From Flavobacteriales bacterium (lineage in GTDB: Bacteria > Bacteroidota > Bacteroidia > UBA10329): DNA of 9,599 nt. Location of the stretch: positions 1 to 9,599 of the forward strand of contig DMRV01000295.1 of assembly GCA_003456455.1 (NCBI GenBank). Direction: 5' to 3'. The position numbers and the translations under genes are program-made. Below are positions 1 through 7,781 of the stretch, piece after piece; position 1 is the first letter of the stretch, and each line of letters opens with the position of its first letter. A model generated the notes under the pieces. That model made no database searches. It saw only the letters and a program-made list of their open reading frames with translations, and was not told the DNA's origin.

Positions 1-335
1 TTGGTGGGCATCAGAAAGCCACGTTCGGTGCGGCAGTCAAACAGAAGTTATTGAATTTCGCTGTCTCTCTGCCGTTTAAGTACAAAGCACCGGCAGTTGC
101 TCAGATTCCCAAAGGAACCAAGGTTTCTTATGCAGAAGCTGTTGCTGAATGGAATAATGTAAGAGAAGCGCTTAAAAGGGAATACGAAACGGTTGATGAA
201 AGCATCGTTGGAAATGAACTTTTTAAACATCCAGCAGCCGGAAAACTCAGCATACTGCAAAGTGTGAAATTCATGCGACAACATGTATTGCGGCACGTGG
301 GTCAAATTGACCGTACGCTAAAGGTCGTTTCCTAA
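1..335 (+). CDS. DinB/YfiT-like four-helix-bundle protein, C-terminal part (5' truncated)
   Basis: The reading frame is open from base 3 to a TAA at 333-335, giving 110 visible residues; the start lies outside the window. A TTG at 51-53 is inside the continuous frame and is not a convincing start. The visible part fits the DinB_2/DUF1569-like superfamily: an N-terminal stretch with FGAAVKQKLL followed by PFKYKAP, a long helix (AEAVAEWNNVREALKREY), a 'HPAAGKLS' turn, and a last helix with an H-x3-H pair (codons 282-284 and 294-296) in a 'QHVLRHVGQIDR' context. In this superfamily such histidines usually bind a divalent metal, and members include thiol-dependent transferases and many proteins of unknown role, so no substrate can be assigned. 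The gene converges on the propeller gene and their stop codons overlap. The fold is fairly sure; the function is unknown. Confidence 0.75.
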   Translation, partial: GGHQKATFGAAVKQKLLNFAVSLPFKYKAPAVAQIPKGTKVSYAEAVAEWNNVREALKREYETVDESIVGNELFKHPAAGKLSILQSVKFMRQHVLRHVGQIDRTLKVVS

Positions 336-359
336 GGCTTTACGAACTTCAGGGAAACG
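326..359. repeat. Inverted repeat across the convergent stop codons
   Basis: CGTTTCC (326-332) and GGAAACG (353-359) form a perfect 7-bp inverted repeat with a 20-nt loop, spanning the overlapping stop codons of the two convergent genes. Neither strand has a clear U-run after the stem, so a classical intrinsic terminator is not supported. It could still act as a bidirectional 3'-end hairpin or simply be chance within coding sequence. Confidence 0.35.
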
Positions 360-1963
360 GGAGTTCCATTTTGCTGAGAAATAAAGATGAAATGTCCAGC
401 TTCTAAAAAGGCCACATCTATTTGTCTGGCATATGTTCTTCCGCTTTTTACAGTTTGCCCAAGCGCGTTAATTACTGACCAGTCGGTTAAATCTGAACAT
501 TCAATGTCAATAGCCTCAAGGCTTTGGTTGTAAAACACACAATCGTTAGTTAGTCCGTTCTTGGCATCTTCTGTAACATCAAGAATCCCAGACATTCGAG
601 CTAAAAAAGCGTCTCCGTTATCTGCAATTCCTATTGTGGTTTGGTCAAAATCGGAGAAAAAGAAATAATAGCCAGTTATGTACAAACTTTGGTCTGGCCC
701 CAAGCATACGGCAGTTCCAAAATCGGAACTACCTGCACCTGCCTTTCTCCCGTATCGGATGGTTCCATCAGGTAAATAATTGAGGATAAAAATGTCGTAT
801 CCATCTCCCTCAAAAGAAACTGTTTGAGCAAACATTTCTTCTTCAAAGAAGCCAGTCAAATAAGTTGAGCCATCCCAAGCTACGGCCATTCCTAAACAGT
901 TGTCAAGCCCCCAACTTCCTGCGGAATTTAACCATTGACAATTTCCATCCCCATCAAATTTTGAAACGAAAACATCATTGTAACTTATCGCTGAAGCCGT
1001 GAAGTTTTGAAAGAAAGTAGTGCCTTGATAATATCCTGAAACGAAAACATTTCCGTTCAAATCAGTTCCTACAGATGTGGCTACATCAACAGATGTTCCA
1101 CCGTTTGTTTCTGCCCAATCTAGGATGCCATTTTGCGAAAATTTGGCCAAGAACATGTCGGAGCTTCCCATGGCTTGGAGGGTAGTTCCCTCAAAAAAGG
1201 CTTGGTCGTAAAAATCCCCTACAATGTAAATAGACTCGTCATGTCCAATAGCAACCGATGCTGCAATATCATGTTCTAAACCACCACCGTTTCGTATCCA
1301 ATGTGCGTTTCCTGCCCCATCAATTTTCATCAAAAACGCGTCAGAAAGACCGTTTGAAAAAATGGTAGCATTAGCAAAACTTGCGCGGTTTTCGAACCCG
1401 CCACTCACGTACAGCTTATCACTCCACCTGTGCCAGTCAATATCGGTTGCAGTATCGTCTCCTGTGCCGCCTCCAGTCAGGTGCCACAAAAAACCTCCAT
1501 CAGGGGAGTATTTAACGATAAACACATCTTGCTTGCCTTCAGACTTTGCGGCAGCTGTGTCGGTTTCTGATACCTGAAAGGTGACGGTGTCTGTGAAATG
1601 CCCGACCACAAAAACGTTCCCGTCTCCATCAGCAACAACTCCTCTAGCCAAATCTTCTGCTGGACCAGAAATAGCTCTTGCCCACAGAAAATCTCCGTTG
1701 GAAGTGTATTTAGCCACAAATCCTTCTAGCGAACCATAACCGGTAAGAGATGTATCACCAATTTGAGTGGCTCCTGTAAAAGAGCCCACAACGATAACGT
1801 TGCCATCAATATCTGTGGTAACTGCTCTTCCAACATCCAAGCCAAGCCCACCAATGCTTTTTGCCCAGTCGAAATATTGGGCGTTGGACTCAGAAGAAAT
1901 CATAAGGCACAAAAAAAGCGACCATAAGAAAGGCCGCTTTAATTGAGTCTGTTTCAAGAACAT
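332..1963 (-). CDS. Secreted seven-repeat SBBP beta-propeller protein with T9SS type A-like C-terminal domain
   Basis: 543 residues. Residues 1-28 are a Sec signal peptide (basic start, hydrophobic FLWSLFLCLMI core, cleavage likely after SNA). Seven repeats of about 60-66 residues follow, starting at W33, W94, W160, W222, W283, W344 and Y404. Each has the plan W-(A)-x-x-x-G-G ... D-x-(A)-x-(S)-V ... D-G-N-V-(Y/F)-V-x-G-x-F ... D-x-F-(L/V)-x-K-(Y/F)-x-x-x-G, typical of SBBP/beta-propeller repeats, and seven is a complete closed propeller. Residues from about 475 to 543 resemble a T9SS type A sorting domain (WSVINALGQTVKSG, then a Gly-containing turn and a final SLKFVKP), which would direct outer-membrane export and surface anchoring or release. 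Binding partner unknown. The ATG lies 4 nt after the lipoprotein stop codon, with no evident Shine-Dalgarno, suggesting coupled translation. The TAG shares bases with the stop of the DinB-like gene. Confidence 0.85.
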   Translation of the reverse strand: MFLKQTQLKRPFLWSLFLCLMISSESNAQYFDWAKSIGGLGLDVGRAVTTDIDGNVIVVGSFTGATQIGDTSLTGYGSLEGFVAKYTSNGDFLWARAISGPAEDLARGVVADGDGNVFVVGHFTDTVTFQVSETDTAAAKSEGKQDVFIVKYSPDGGFLWHLTGGGTGDDTATDIDWHRWSDKLYVSGGFENRASFANATIFSNGLSDAFLMKIDGAGNAHWIRNGGGLEHDIAASVAIGHDESIYIVGDFYDQAFFEGTTLQAMGSSDMFLAKFSQNGILDWAETNGGTSVDVATSVGTDLNGNVFVSGYYQGTTFFQNFTASAISYNDVFVSKFDGDGNCQWLNSAGSWGLDNCLGMAVAWDGSTYLTGFFEEEMFAQTVSFEGDGYDIFILNYLPDGTIRYGRKAGAGSSDFGTAVCLGPDQSLYITGYYFFFSDFDQTTIGIADNGDAFLARMSGILDVTEDAKNGLTNDCVFYNQSLEAIDIECSDLTDWSVINALGQTVKSGRTYARQIDVAFLEAGHFIFISQQNGTPVSLKFVKP

Positions 1964-1967
1964 TGAA

Positions 1968-2819
1968 TTATGCTACCGCCCAGGCGCGAATTTCGTCAAC
2001 AAGGATGTAAACCTCTTCCATTTTTTCTGCGTCTACAGATGCGTCTTCACCTTCTCCAATCCGTATGTTTTTTGCGACTAAAACCGTTGATAATTCTTCC
2101 AATTTAGATGCAAATTCAGTAACCAAAGGGTCATCATCAATCATTTTCATAGCAACCACAATCTTGCTCAACACTTTTTCCTGCTCAAGTATTCTGAGTG
2201 AAATAATGTCCTGTGGCCTTCCCCCACCTTCGCCCAAATTTGCCGCCAGATACATGGACTCTAACCAACCACCTGCAAGCATCAACACCGAAGTATTCAT
2301 ACGGTTGTTCTCCTTCAAGTATTGATTGGCCAAATCGTAAGAACTACTCAGAATTTGAAGAAGTGAATCTCGGTTCTCAATGTTTGCTTCAACTCGGTCA
2401 AACATGGATTGGTCAAACGCATCCGACAGCCCAATATCATCTGACAATTTTCGAACATTATTCAGGTAAAAAACAGTTTCCTGAGTTTGTTTGTAAAGCG
2501 AAGTGTAACCAACATCGGAACTATAAATACCCATGTTGAGGGTCTTTTTTCCGTTGGTAACGTACTTGTCGAGGTTTTTTACATCATTCAACAAATTGGG
2601 ATTGTATTCTCCACCAGCATGCTTTACTAAAATGGCCATTTCGATGGGTGATGGCATGTTCTGAATCATGGCATCGGCTTCTGCTAGGTCGGCTTCAGTC
2701 ATTTCTGGTTCAGATTCAACAACTGGATCGGGTGCAGCAGGTTTTTGTTCTGAACCACATGAAGCCAAAAAGCCTACAATTGTGATAATAGAAAGTGCGT
2801 ATGCGATAGATTTAATCAT
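1968..2819 (-). CDS. Helical lipoprotein of unknown function
   Basis: 283 residues, ATG to TAA. The start is a lipoprotein signal peptide with lipobox LASC, so Cys21 is the likely lipidated residue. It is followed by a Pro/acid-rich linker (about 22-45) and then a mostly alpha-helical body. Recognisable stretches are MPSPIEMAILVKHAGGEYNP (about 55-74), a LNMGIYSSDVGYTSLYKQTQ segment (about 94-113), a helix with DSLLQILSSSYDLANQYLKE (about 151-170) and LAGGWLESMYLAANL (about 181-195). This pattern resembles a family of uncharacterised Bacteroidota lipoproteins that I recall but cannot name. No catalytic motif is visible. An AAGGAA at 2832-2827 sits 7 nt before the ATG. The gene heads a probable two-gene unit with the secreted propeller protein, so the two may work together in the envelope; that link is inferred from spacing only. 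Confidence 0.8.
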   Translation of the reverse strand: MIKSIAYALSIITIVGFLASCGSEQKPAAPDPVVESEPEMTEADLAEADAMIQNMPSPIEMAILVKHAGGEYNPNLLNDVKNLDKYVTNGKKTLNMGIYSSDVGYTSLYKQTQETVFYLNNVRKLSDDIGLSDAFDQSMFDRVEANIENRDSLLQILSSSYDLANQYLKENNRMNTSVLMLAGGWLESMYLAANLGEGGGRPQDIISLRILEQEKVLSKIVVAMKMIDDDPLVTEFASKLEELSTVLVAKNIRIGEGEDASVDAEKMEEVYILVDEIRAWAVA

Positions 2820-2826
2820 TTCCTTG

Positions 2827-2832
2827 TTCCTT
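2827..2832 (-). promoter_or_regulatory. Shine-Dalgarno-like site of the helical lipoprotein gene
   Basis: On the - strand AAGGAA (2832 to 2827) lies 7 nt before the ATG at 2819-2817. The spacing is normal for a ribosome binding site, and it supports the chosen start. It is notable because the propeller and polA starts in this window show no such motif, as is common in Bacteroidota. Confidence 0.45.
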
Positions 2833-2842
2833 AATTCCTAAA

Positions 2843-2874
2843 CGAATTTACCATTTCAATAGGATGTCAGCAAA
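2843..2874 (-). promoter_or_regulatory. Candidate Bacteroidota-type promoter for the lipoprotein-propeller unit
   Basis: In the 58-nt gap between polA and the lipoprotein gene, the - strand reads TTTG (2874-2871), 20 nt, then TAAATTCG (2850-2843). This is close to the Bacteroidota primary sigma factor consensus TTTG-N19 to 21-TAnnTTTG, with one mismatch in the last four bases. Transcription would begin near 2837 and leave a short leader of about 18 nt before the ATG. The placement fits, but AT-rich DNA gives chance matches. Confidence 0.45.
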
Positions 2875-2877
2875 AGC

Positions 2878-5739
2878 CTAATGTGCCTCTAGCCAGTTCT
2901 GTCCAATTCCCATGTCTACGATCATTGGTACTTCTAAGGTTACTGCTCCAACCATTTTTTCGCTTACCAACACTTTTAACTCGTCTAACTCCTCCTTGTG
3001 TGCATCAAATACAAGTTCATCATGAACTTGCAAAAGCAGTTTGGATTTCATTTTCCGCTTTTGCATTTCGGCAAAAACGTTAATCATTGCTACTTTAATG
3101 ATGTCTGCCGCAGAACCTTGAATCGGTGCATTAATCGCGTTACGTTCTGCGTAACCACGCACAGTTTGATTGTTTGAGTTAATGTCTCGCAAATAGCGCC
3201 TTCTGCCCATAATCGTTTCCACATATCCGTTTTGCTTCGCGAATTGAATATTGCTATCCATGTAGGCGCGAATAGTTGGAAATTGCTTGAAATATTCGTC
3301 AATAATATCGCGCGCTTCTGTTCTTGAAATGCCCAAGTTATCGGCTAACCCAAAGGCTGATTGTCCGTACATCAAACCAAAGTTTACCGCCTTGGCTTTG
3401 CTTCGCATATCTCGGTCCACTTCTTCCAGTTTTACTCCAAAAACCTTCGCGGCTGTGGCCGCGTGAATATCTTGACCCTGCTTAAAAGCTTCAATCATAG
3501 GCGCATCTTTACTCAAGGCGGCTATAATTCTTAGTTCAACTTGCGAATAATCCGCAGCTAGAAGTACGTAGTCTTCACTTCGTGGAATAAATGCTTTTCT
3601 AATCTCCCGTCCGCGTTCCGTGCGAATTGGAATGTTTTGAAGATTTGGCTTGTCTGAACTCAATCTACCAGTTGCTGCAACCGCTTGATTGTAACTCGTA
3701 TGAATCCTTCCTGTGGTTTCATTCACTAATTCTGGAAGTGTATCAACATAAGTTGACTTCAGCTTTTGAACCGAACGATAATCCAAAATCTTTGAAACAA
3801 TTGGGTGCTTGTTAATCAGTTTACTCAGGACTTCTTCGCCCGTTTTGTACTGCTTGGTTTTGCCTGTTCGTTTTGCTTTTTCATCAATCTTCAGATGGTC
3901 GAATAAAACATCGCCTAGTTGTTTTGGAGATTGAATGTTGAAATCATCAACGCCAGCCAATTCCTTAATCTCTCCTTGCAGTCTGATGAGGTCGGTATTC
4001 AATTCTTCCGACATCGCTTTCAAAGCCGGAACATCAAGATTAATTCCTTCCATTTCCATTGCACCAAGCACTGGAATAAGCGGCATTTCTACTCCGTTAA
4101 AAAGCTTTCGTGCTTCAAACTCGTCTAATAGCGGTGTGAATTTCTCGAATAACTGGAATGTGATATCGGCATCTTCGCCAGCATATTCTGTCACTTTATC
4201 CAAAGCGACATCCTTCATTGTGCCTTGGTTCTTGCCCTTTTTTCCAATCAACTCTGTGATTGATTGCGGCTGATAACCTAAATAGGTTTCAGATAGTAAA
4301 TCCATTCCATGACGCATATCTGGGTTTATGAGATAATGCGCAATCATCGTGTCAAACGTTTTGGCAGAAATGGTCACATCATAGCGAAGCATAATGCACA
4401 AATCATACTTCAAATTCTGCGCAATCATCGTCTTTTTCTCATCAGAAAAAATGGATTGGAATTCTGCACAAACCGTCTTTGCTTCCTTTTCATCGTCAGG
4501 AATAGAAACGTAAAATGCTTTTCCTTTTTCGATAGAAAATGCGATGCCTAAAAGTTGCGCTGTCAGCGTGTCAAGACCCGTTGTTTCTGTATCGAAACAA
4601 ATCGTCTCAGTTTTAGAAAGTGTGGCGATAAGCTTCTGTCGCTTTTCAGCCGTATCAACCAGCTGATAATCGTGGGCCGTATTTGCAAGCGTTTTATAGC
4701 CAGAACCTTCGGTCGTTTCAACAACTGTGTCCGTTGAAGCAAACATATCAATTTGGCCTGCAGGAGCCGCTTTTTTCTTAGGGCTAGTTGCTGGACCAGT
4801 TACCGCTACTTCCTGCCCCAATACCTTTCTGGCAATGGTTCTGAACTCTAATTCCGCGAAAATTTCAGCCAACGCTTCCTTGTTTGGCTCTTCCATGATT
4901 AGGTCTTGCTCATCAAATTCAACTGGAACATCCAGGATGATAGTTGCGAGCATTTTCGACATGAAAGCTTGCTCTTTATTCTCGGCAACTTTCTCCTGCA
5001 TCTTACCCTTCAGCTTATCAACGTTTTCATACAATCCTTCCATAGAACCGTATTCCTGAATGAACTTGATAGCGGTTTTTTCGCCCACTCCTGGTATGCC
5101 TGGAATGTTGTCGACCGCATCTCCCCACATGCCCAAAACATCAATGAACTGTTCTGGTCTAGCTAGGCCATATTTCTCGCAAAATTCTTTCGGGCCTACC
5201 ACATCAATTCCATTACCCATTCGGGCAGGTTTGTACATGTAAATCTTGTCGGAAAGAAGTTGACCGTAATCCTTATCGGGCGTTACCATATAGGTCGTGT
5301 AACCTTCTTTTTCAGCTTTTTTGGCGAGGGTTCCGATGACATCATCGGCCTCATACCCTTCTACGCCCAAAACAGGGATATTGAAGCCTTTGACCAAATC
5401 TTGAATATATGGAAGGCTGTCCCTCAAATCGTCCGGCATTGGCGGACGATTAGCTTTGTATTCGGTATACTCAACCTGTCGGTTTGTTGCGCCAGGCATA
5501 TCGAAAACCACTGCAATGTGAGATGGTTTTTCCTTTTCGAGCAACTCTAAAAGTGTATTTGTAAAACCAAAAACAGCTGAAGTGTTCTGGCCTTTTGAGT
5601 TTACCATTGTGTAACCGCTGGCGCGATTTCCGTGGCGATCAACGCGATTGCCTGCAAAAGCGAAATAAGCACGGTAAATGAGTGCAAACGCATCAAGGAG
5701 AAATAATCTTTTGTCTTCGGAAGGGTCTTGTTGTGTCAT
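2878..5739 (-). CDS. polA: DNA polymerase I with 5' nuclease, proofreading exonuclease and polymerase domains
   Basis: 953 residues (E. coli Pol I has 928). It fills gaps, removes RNA primers and acts in excision repair in the cytoplasm. The 5'-nuclease domain (about 1-310) keeps its metal-binding acids: D16, D80, the EADD at 130-133, D155/D157 and D207/D210, followed by the helix-hairpin-helix IPGIPGVGEKTA (212-223). The 3'-5' exonuclease (about 350-550) has all DEDDy residues: D383/E385 (FDTETTGLD), D446 (NLKYD), Y519 and D523 (YAGEDAD), so proofreading looks intact. The polymerase domain has motif A DYSQVELR (D730, E735), motif B R779/K783/F787/Y791 and motif C QVHDE (H906, D907), each offset +25 from E. 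coli. A linker at about 308-345 is rich in Ala, Lys and Thr. About 12 extra residues near 31-45 precede NSKG. The ATG is 5 nt after the acs stop, so co-transcription is likely. Confidence 0.98.
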   Translation of the reverse strand: MTQQDPSEDKRLFLLDAFALIYRAYFAFAGNRVDRHGNRASGYTMVNSKGQNTSAVFGFTNTLLELLEKEKPSHIAVVFDMPGATNRQVEYTEYKANRPPMPDDLRDSLPYIQDLVKGFNIPVLGVEGYEADDVIGTLAKKAEKEGYTTYMVTPDKDYGQLLSDKIYMYKPARMGNGIDVVGPKEFCEKYGLARPEQFIDVLGMWGDAVDNIPGIPGVGEKTAIKFIQEYGSMEGLYENVDKLKGKMQEKVAENKEQAFMSKMLATIILDVPVEFDEQDLIMEEPNKEALAEIFAELEFRTIARKVLGQEVAVTGPATSPKKKAAPAGQIDMFASTDTVVETTEGSGYKTLANTAHDYQLVDTAEKRQKLIATLSKTETICFDTETTGLDTLTAQLLGIAFSIEKGKAFYVSIPDDEKEAKTVCAEFQSIFSDEKKTMIAQNLKYDLCIMLRYDVTISAKTFDTMIAHYLINPDMRHGMDLLSETYLGYQPQSITELIGKKGKNQGTMKDVALDKVTEYAGEDADITFQLFEKFTPLLDEFEARKLFNGVEMPLIPVLGAMEMEGINLDVPALKAMSEELNTDLIRLQGEIKELAGVDDFNIQSPKQLGDVLFDHLKIDEKAKRTGKTKQYKTGEEVLSKLINKHPIVSKILDYRSVQKLKSTYVDTLPELVNETTGRIHTSYNQAVAATGRLSSDKPNLQNIPIRTERGREIRKAFIPRSEDYVLLAADYSQVELRIIAALSKDAPMIEAFKQGQDIHAATAAKVFGVKLEEVDRDMRSKAKAVNFGLMYGQSAFGLADNLGISRTEARDIIDEYFKQFPTIRAYMDSNIQFAKQNGYVETIMGRRRYLRDINSNNQTVRGYAERNAINAPIQGSAADIIKVAMINVFAEMQKRKMKSKLLLQVHDELVFDAHKEELDELKVLVSEKMVGAVTLEVPMIVDMGIGQNWLEAH

Positions 5740-5744
5740 ATACT

Positions 5745-7643
5745 TTAGAGGCCTGCGCCTGCTTTAATTTCTTCAACAACTGATGGGTCGAGTAAGGTAG
5801 AGGTATCTCCCAAATTGGAAACATCACCTTCGGCTACTTTCCTAAGAATTCTTCGCATAATTTTTCCTGACCGCGTTTTGGGCAGACCACTTACCACTTG
5901 AACCTTATCCGGCTTAGCAATTGGACCGATTATTTCAACGACAACAGCGTTGATTTCCTTGAGAAAATCATCCATATTGGCTGGTGGTTTATTACAAATG
6001 ACATAGGCGTAAATTCCTTGTCCTTTAATGTCGTGTGGATACCCAACCACAGCTGTTTCAACCACATTAGAATGTTCGTCAATGGCGGCTTCAATTTCTG
6101 CTGTTCCAAAACGATGACCAGAAACATTGATTACATCATCAACACGTCCTGTAATTCTGTAATATCCGTCTTTATCTCTACGACAACCATCGCCTGTGAA
6201 GTATTTGCCTTTGTAGGTTGAGAAATACACGGTTTTGCAGCGTTCGTGATCACCATAAGTTGTACGTATCATACTTGGCCATGGAAACTTCATGCAGAGA
6301 TTTCCCTGAACATCATTTCCTTCAATTTCATCCCCGTCTCCATCAACCAAACAAGGTTGAATACCTGGGAGTGGTAGTGTGGCATAACTTGGCTTTAGTG
6401 GCGTAATTCCCGCCAAGGGCGAGATGAGGATACCACCCGTTTCTGTTTGCCACCATGTATCTACAATCGGACATTTTCCTTTCCCAATGTGGTCATTGTA
6501 CCAATGCCAAGCTTCTTCGTTTATAGGTTCTCCTACAGACCCGAGCACTCTCAAACTATCCAGTTTGTACGGCTTCACGAAATCCAATCCATGAGCTTCT
6601 AAGGCTCTAATTGCGGTTGGAGCGGTGTAGAATAAATTGACTTGATGCTTGTCACAAACATCCCAGAAACGCCCAGCATCTGGGTAAGTCGGAACGCCTT
6701 CAAACATAACGGTTGTTGCACCAGCCAAAAGAGGCCCGTAAACGATGTACGTATGACCAGTTATCCAACCAATGTCGGCTGTGCACCAATACACATCTCC
6801 TTCTTCATATTGGAACACATTTCGGAAGCTGTACTCGGCATACACCATGTAACCACCACATGAGTGAACTACACCTTTAGGTTTACCTGTTGAACCTGAA
6901 GTATATAGTACAAACAGCATGTCTTCACTGTCCATAATTTCAGCAGGACAACGGTCACTTACTTGACTTAATTCCTCCTCTAACCACACATCTCGGCCAT
7001 CTTGCATATTAACCACTGCACCTGTTCTTTTCTGAACAATGCACTTCTCTATTGATGGGCATGTTTCTAAAGCCTTATCTACAATTCCTTTTAGGTCAAT
7101 CGTTTTTGCCCCACGATAAGCTCCATCTCCAGTTACTACAATATTGCACGTGGCATCATTTATTCGGTCTTCTAAGGAACGAGCTGAAAAACCTGCAAAG
7201 ACAACGGAGTGAATTGCCCCAATTCTTGCACAGGCCAAAGTGGCAATTGCCAGTTCTGGAGTCATTGGCATGTAGAGACAGATTCTGTCTCCTTTTTTGG
7301 CTCCATTTCGCTTAAGTACATTGGCAAAAGCAGAAACGCGGCTGTGCAATTCTTTATACGTAATCTTCTCAGCTTCCTCGGTTGGGTCGTTGGGCTCAAA
7401 CAAAATGGCAACTTGGTCTCCACGTGTTGCTAAATGTCTGTCTAAACAGTTCTCTGTGATGTTGAGTTTTCCACCCAGAAACCATTTTACGTCTGGAGTA
7501 GCAAACTCCCATTGCAGAGTTTTGTCCCACTTCTTTTTCCAGTTGAATGTTTCGGCTTTTTCATTCCAAAAATCTTCTGGATTATTAACACTTCGTTTAT
7601 ATTGTTGATGGTACTCTTCGAGTGAATTTATTTTCTGCATCAT
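5745..7643 (-). CDS. acs: Acetyl-CoA synthetase (AMP-forming)
   Basis: 632 residues from the ATG at 7643-7641 (close to the 652 of E. coli Acs). The enzyme turns acetate, ATP and CoA into acetyl-CoA via acetyl-AMP in the cytoplasm. Visible motifs in order: the N-terminal Acs domain (EEYHQQYKRSVNNPEDFW), the ATP-binding P-loop YTSGSTGKPKG (about 247-257), WWQTETGG (about 397-404) whose second Trp closes the small acetyl pocket and argues against longer acyl chains, the hinge region GRVDDVINVSGHR (about 499-511), and PKTRSGKIMRR near the C-terminus with Lys594, which in Salmonella (K609) is the catalytic lysine silenced by acetylation. I rejected a TTG start at 7667-7665, 8 codons upstream, because it overlaps the candidate -7 promoter box and is not needed to match the family. 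A second ATG follows directly at 7640. polA begins 5 nt downstream. Confidence 0.97.
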   Translation of the reverse strand: MMQKINSLEEYHQQYKRSVNNPEDFWNEKAETFNWKKKWDKTLQWEFATPDVKWFLGGKLNITENCLDRHLATRGDQVAILFEPNDPTEEAEKITYKELHSRVSAFANVLKRNGAKKGDRICLYMPMTPELAIATLACARIGAIHSVVFAGFSARSLEDRINDATCNIVVTGDGAYRGAKTIDLKGIVDKALETCPSIEKCIVQKRTGAVVNMQDGRDVWLEEELSQVSDRCPAEIMDSEDMLFVLYTSGSTGKPKGVVHSCGGYMVYAEYSFRNVFQYEEGDVYWCTADIGWITGHTYIVYGPLLAGATTVMFEGVPTYPDAGRFWDVCDKHQVNLFYTAPTAIRALEAHGLDFVKPYKLDSLRVLGSVGEPINEEAWHWYNDHIGKGKCPIVDTWWQTETGGILISPLAGITPLKPSYATLPLPGIQPCLVDGDGDEIEGNDVQGNLCMKFPWPSMIRTTYGDHERCKTVYFSTYKGKYFTGDGCRRDKDGYYRITGRVDDVINVSGHRFGTAEIEAAIDEHSNVVETAVVGYPHDIKGQGIYAYVICNKPPANMDDFLKEINAVVVEIIGPIAKPDKVQVVSGLPKTRSGKIMRRILRKVAEGDVSNLGDTSTLLDPSVVEEIKAGAGL

Positions 7644-7664
7644 AGCTTGTTTTTGAGCGGATAT

Positions 7665-7694
7665 CAAATATAGAAAACGCCACGGCCCATCAAC
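7665..7694 (-). promoter_or_regulatory. Candidate Bacteroidota-type promoter of acs(-polA)
   Basis: On the - strand TATATTTG (7672-7665) matches the Bacteroidota -7 consensus TAnnTTTG in all fixed positions. GTTG (7694-7691) lies 18 nt upstream and matches the -33 TTTG in three of four bases. Transcription would begin near 7658, leaving a leader of about 15 nt before the ATG at 7643. This supports the ATG over the upstream TTG as the acs start. Confidence 0.5.
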
Positions 7695-7712
7695 AGTTTT
7701 AGGGTCTGTATT

Positions 7713-7728
7713 AAAAAGCTAATAGCTT
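7713..7728 (-). terminator. Weak candidate terminator after the ClpP-like lipoprotein gene
   Basis: Read on the - strand, AAGCT (7728-7724), loop ATT, AGCTT (7720-7716) form a 5-bp hairpin that runs into a five-base T tract (7717-7713). It lies about 55 nt past the TAG of the 210-residue lipoprotein gene and before the acs promoter, the expected place for a terminator. The stem is short and AT-rich, so efficiency is doubtful. A second inverted repeat, AACCTA/TAGGTT (7773-7778 and 7783-7788), spans the stop codon itself but lacks a T tract. Confidence 0.3.
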
Positions 7729-7781
7729 AATAAATTTTACCTTAAACCGAAGTGTATTGGAACCAGTACTTAAACCTAAAA

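Noticed and set aside
332..1963. Tandem DNA repeats in the propeller gene
   Set aside because: The seven repeats are clear at protein level but too diverged in DNA to count as a nucleotide repeat array.
3935..4273. Open frame of 112 codons on the + strand inside polA
   Set aside because: It lies antisense to the intact, motif-rich polymerase and its translation has no recognisable features; other antisense frames in acs, polA and the propeller gene were dismissed for the same reason.
7644..7667. TTG start for acs giving 640 residues
   Set aside because: It overlaps the candidate -7 box, and two ATG codons at 7643 and 7640 fit the family length well.
7741..7776. Direct repeat CTTAAACC at 7741-7748 and 7769-7776
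   Set aside because: Eight AT-rich bases repeated once, 28 nt apart, is compatible with chance and has no further copies nearby with the same spacing.
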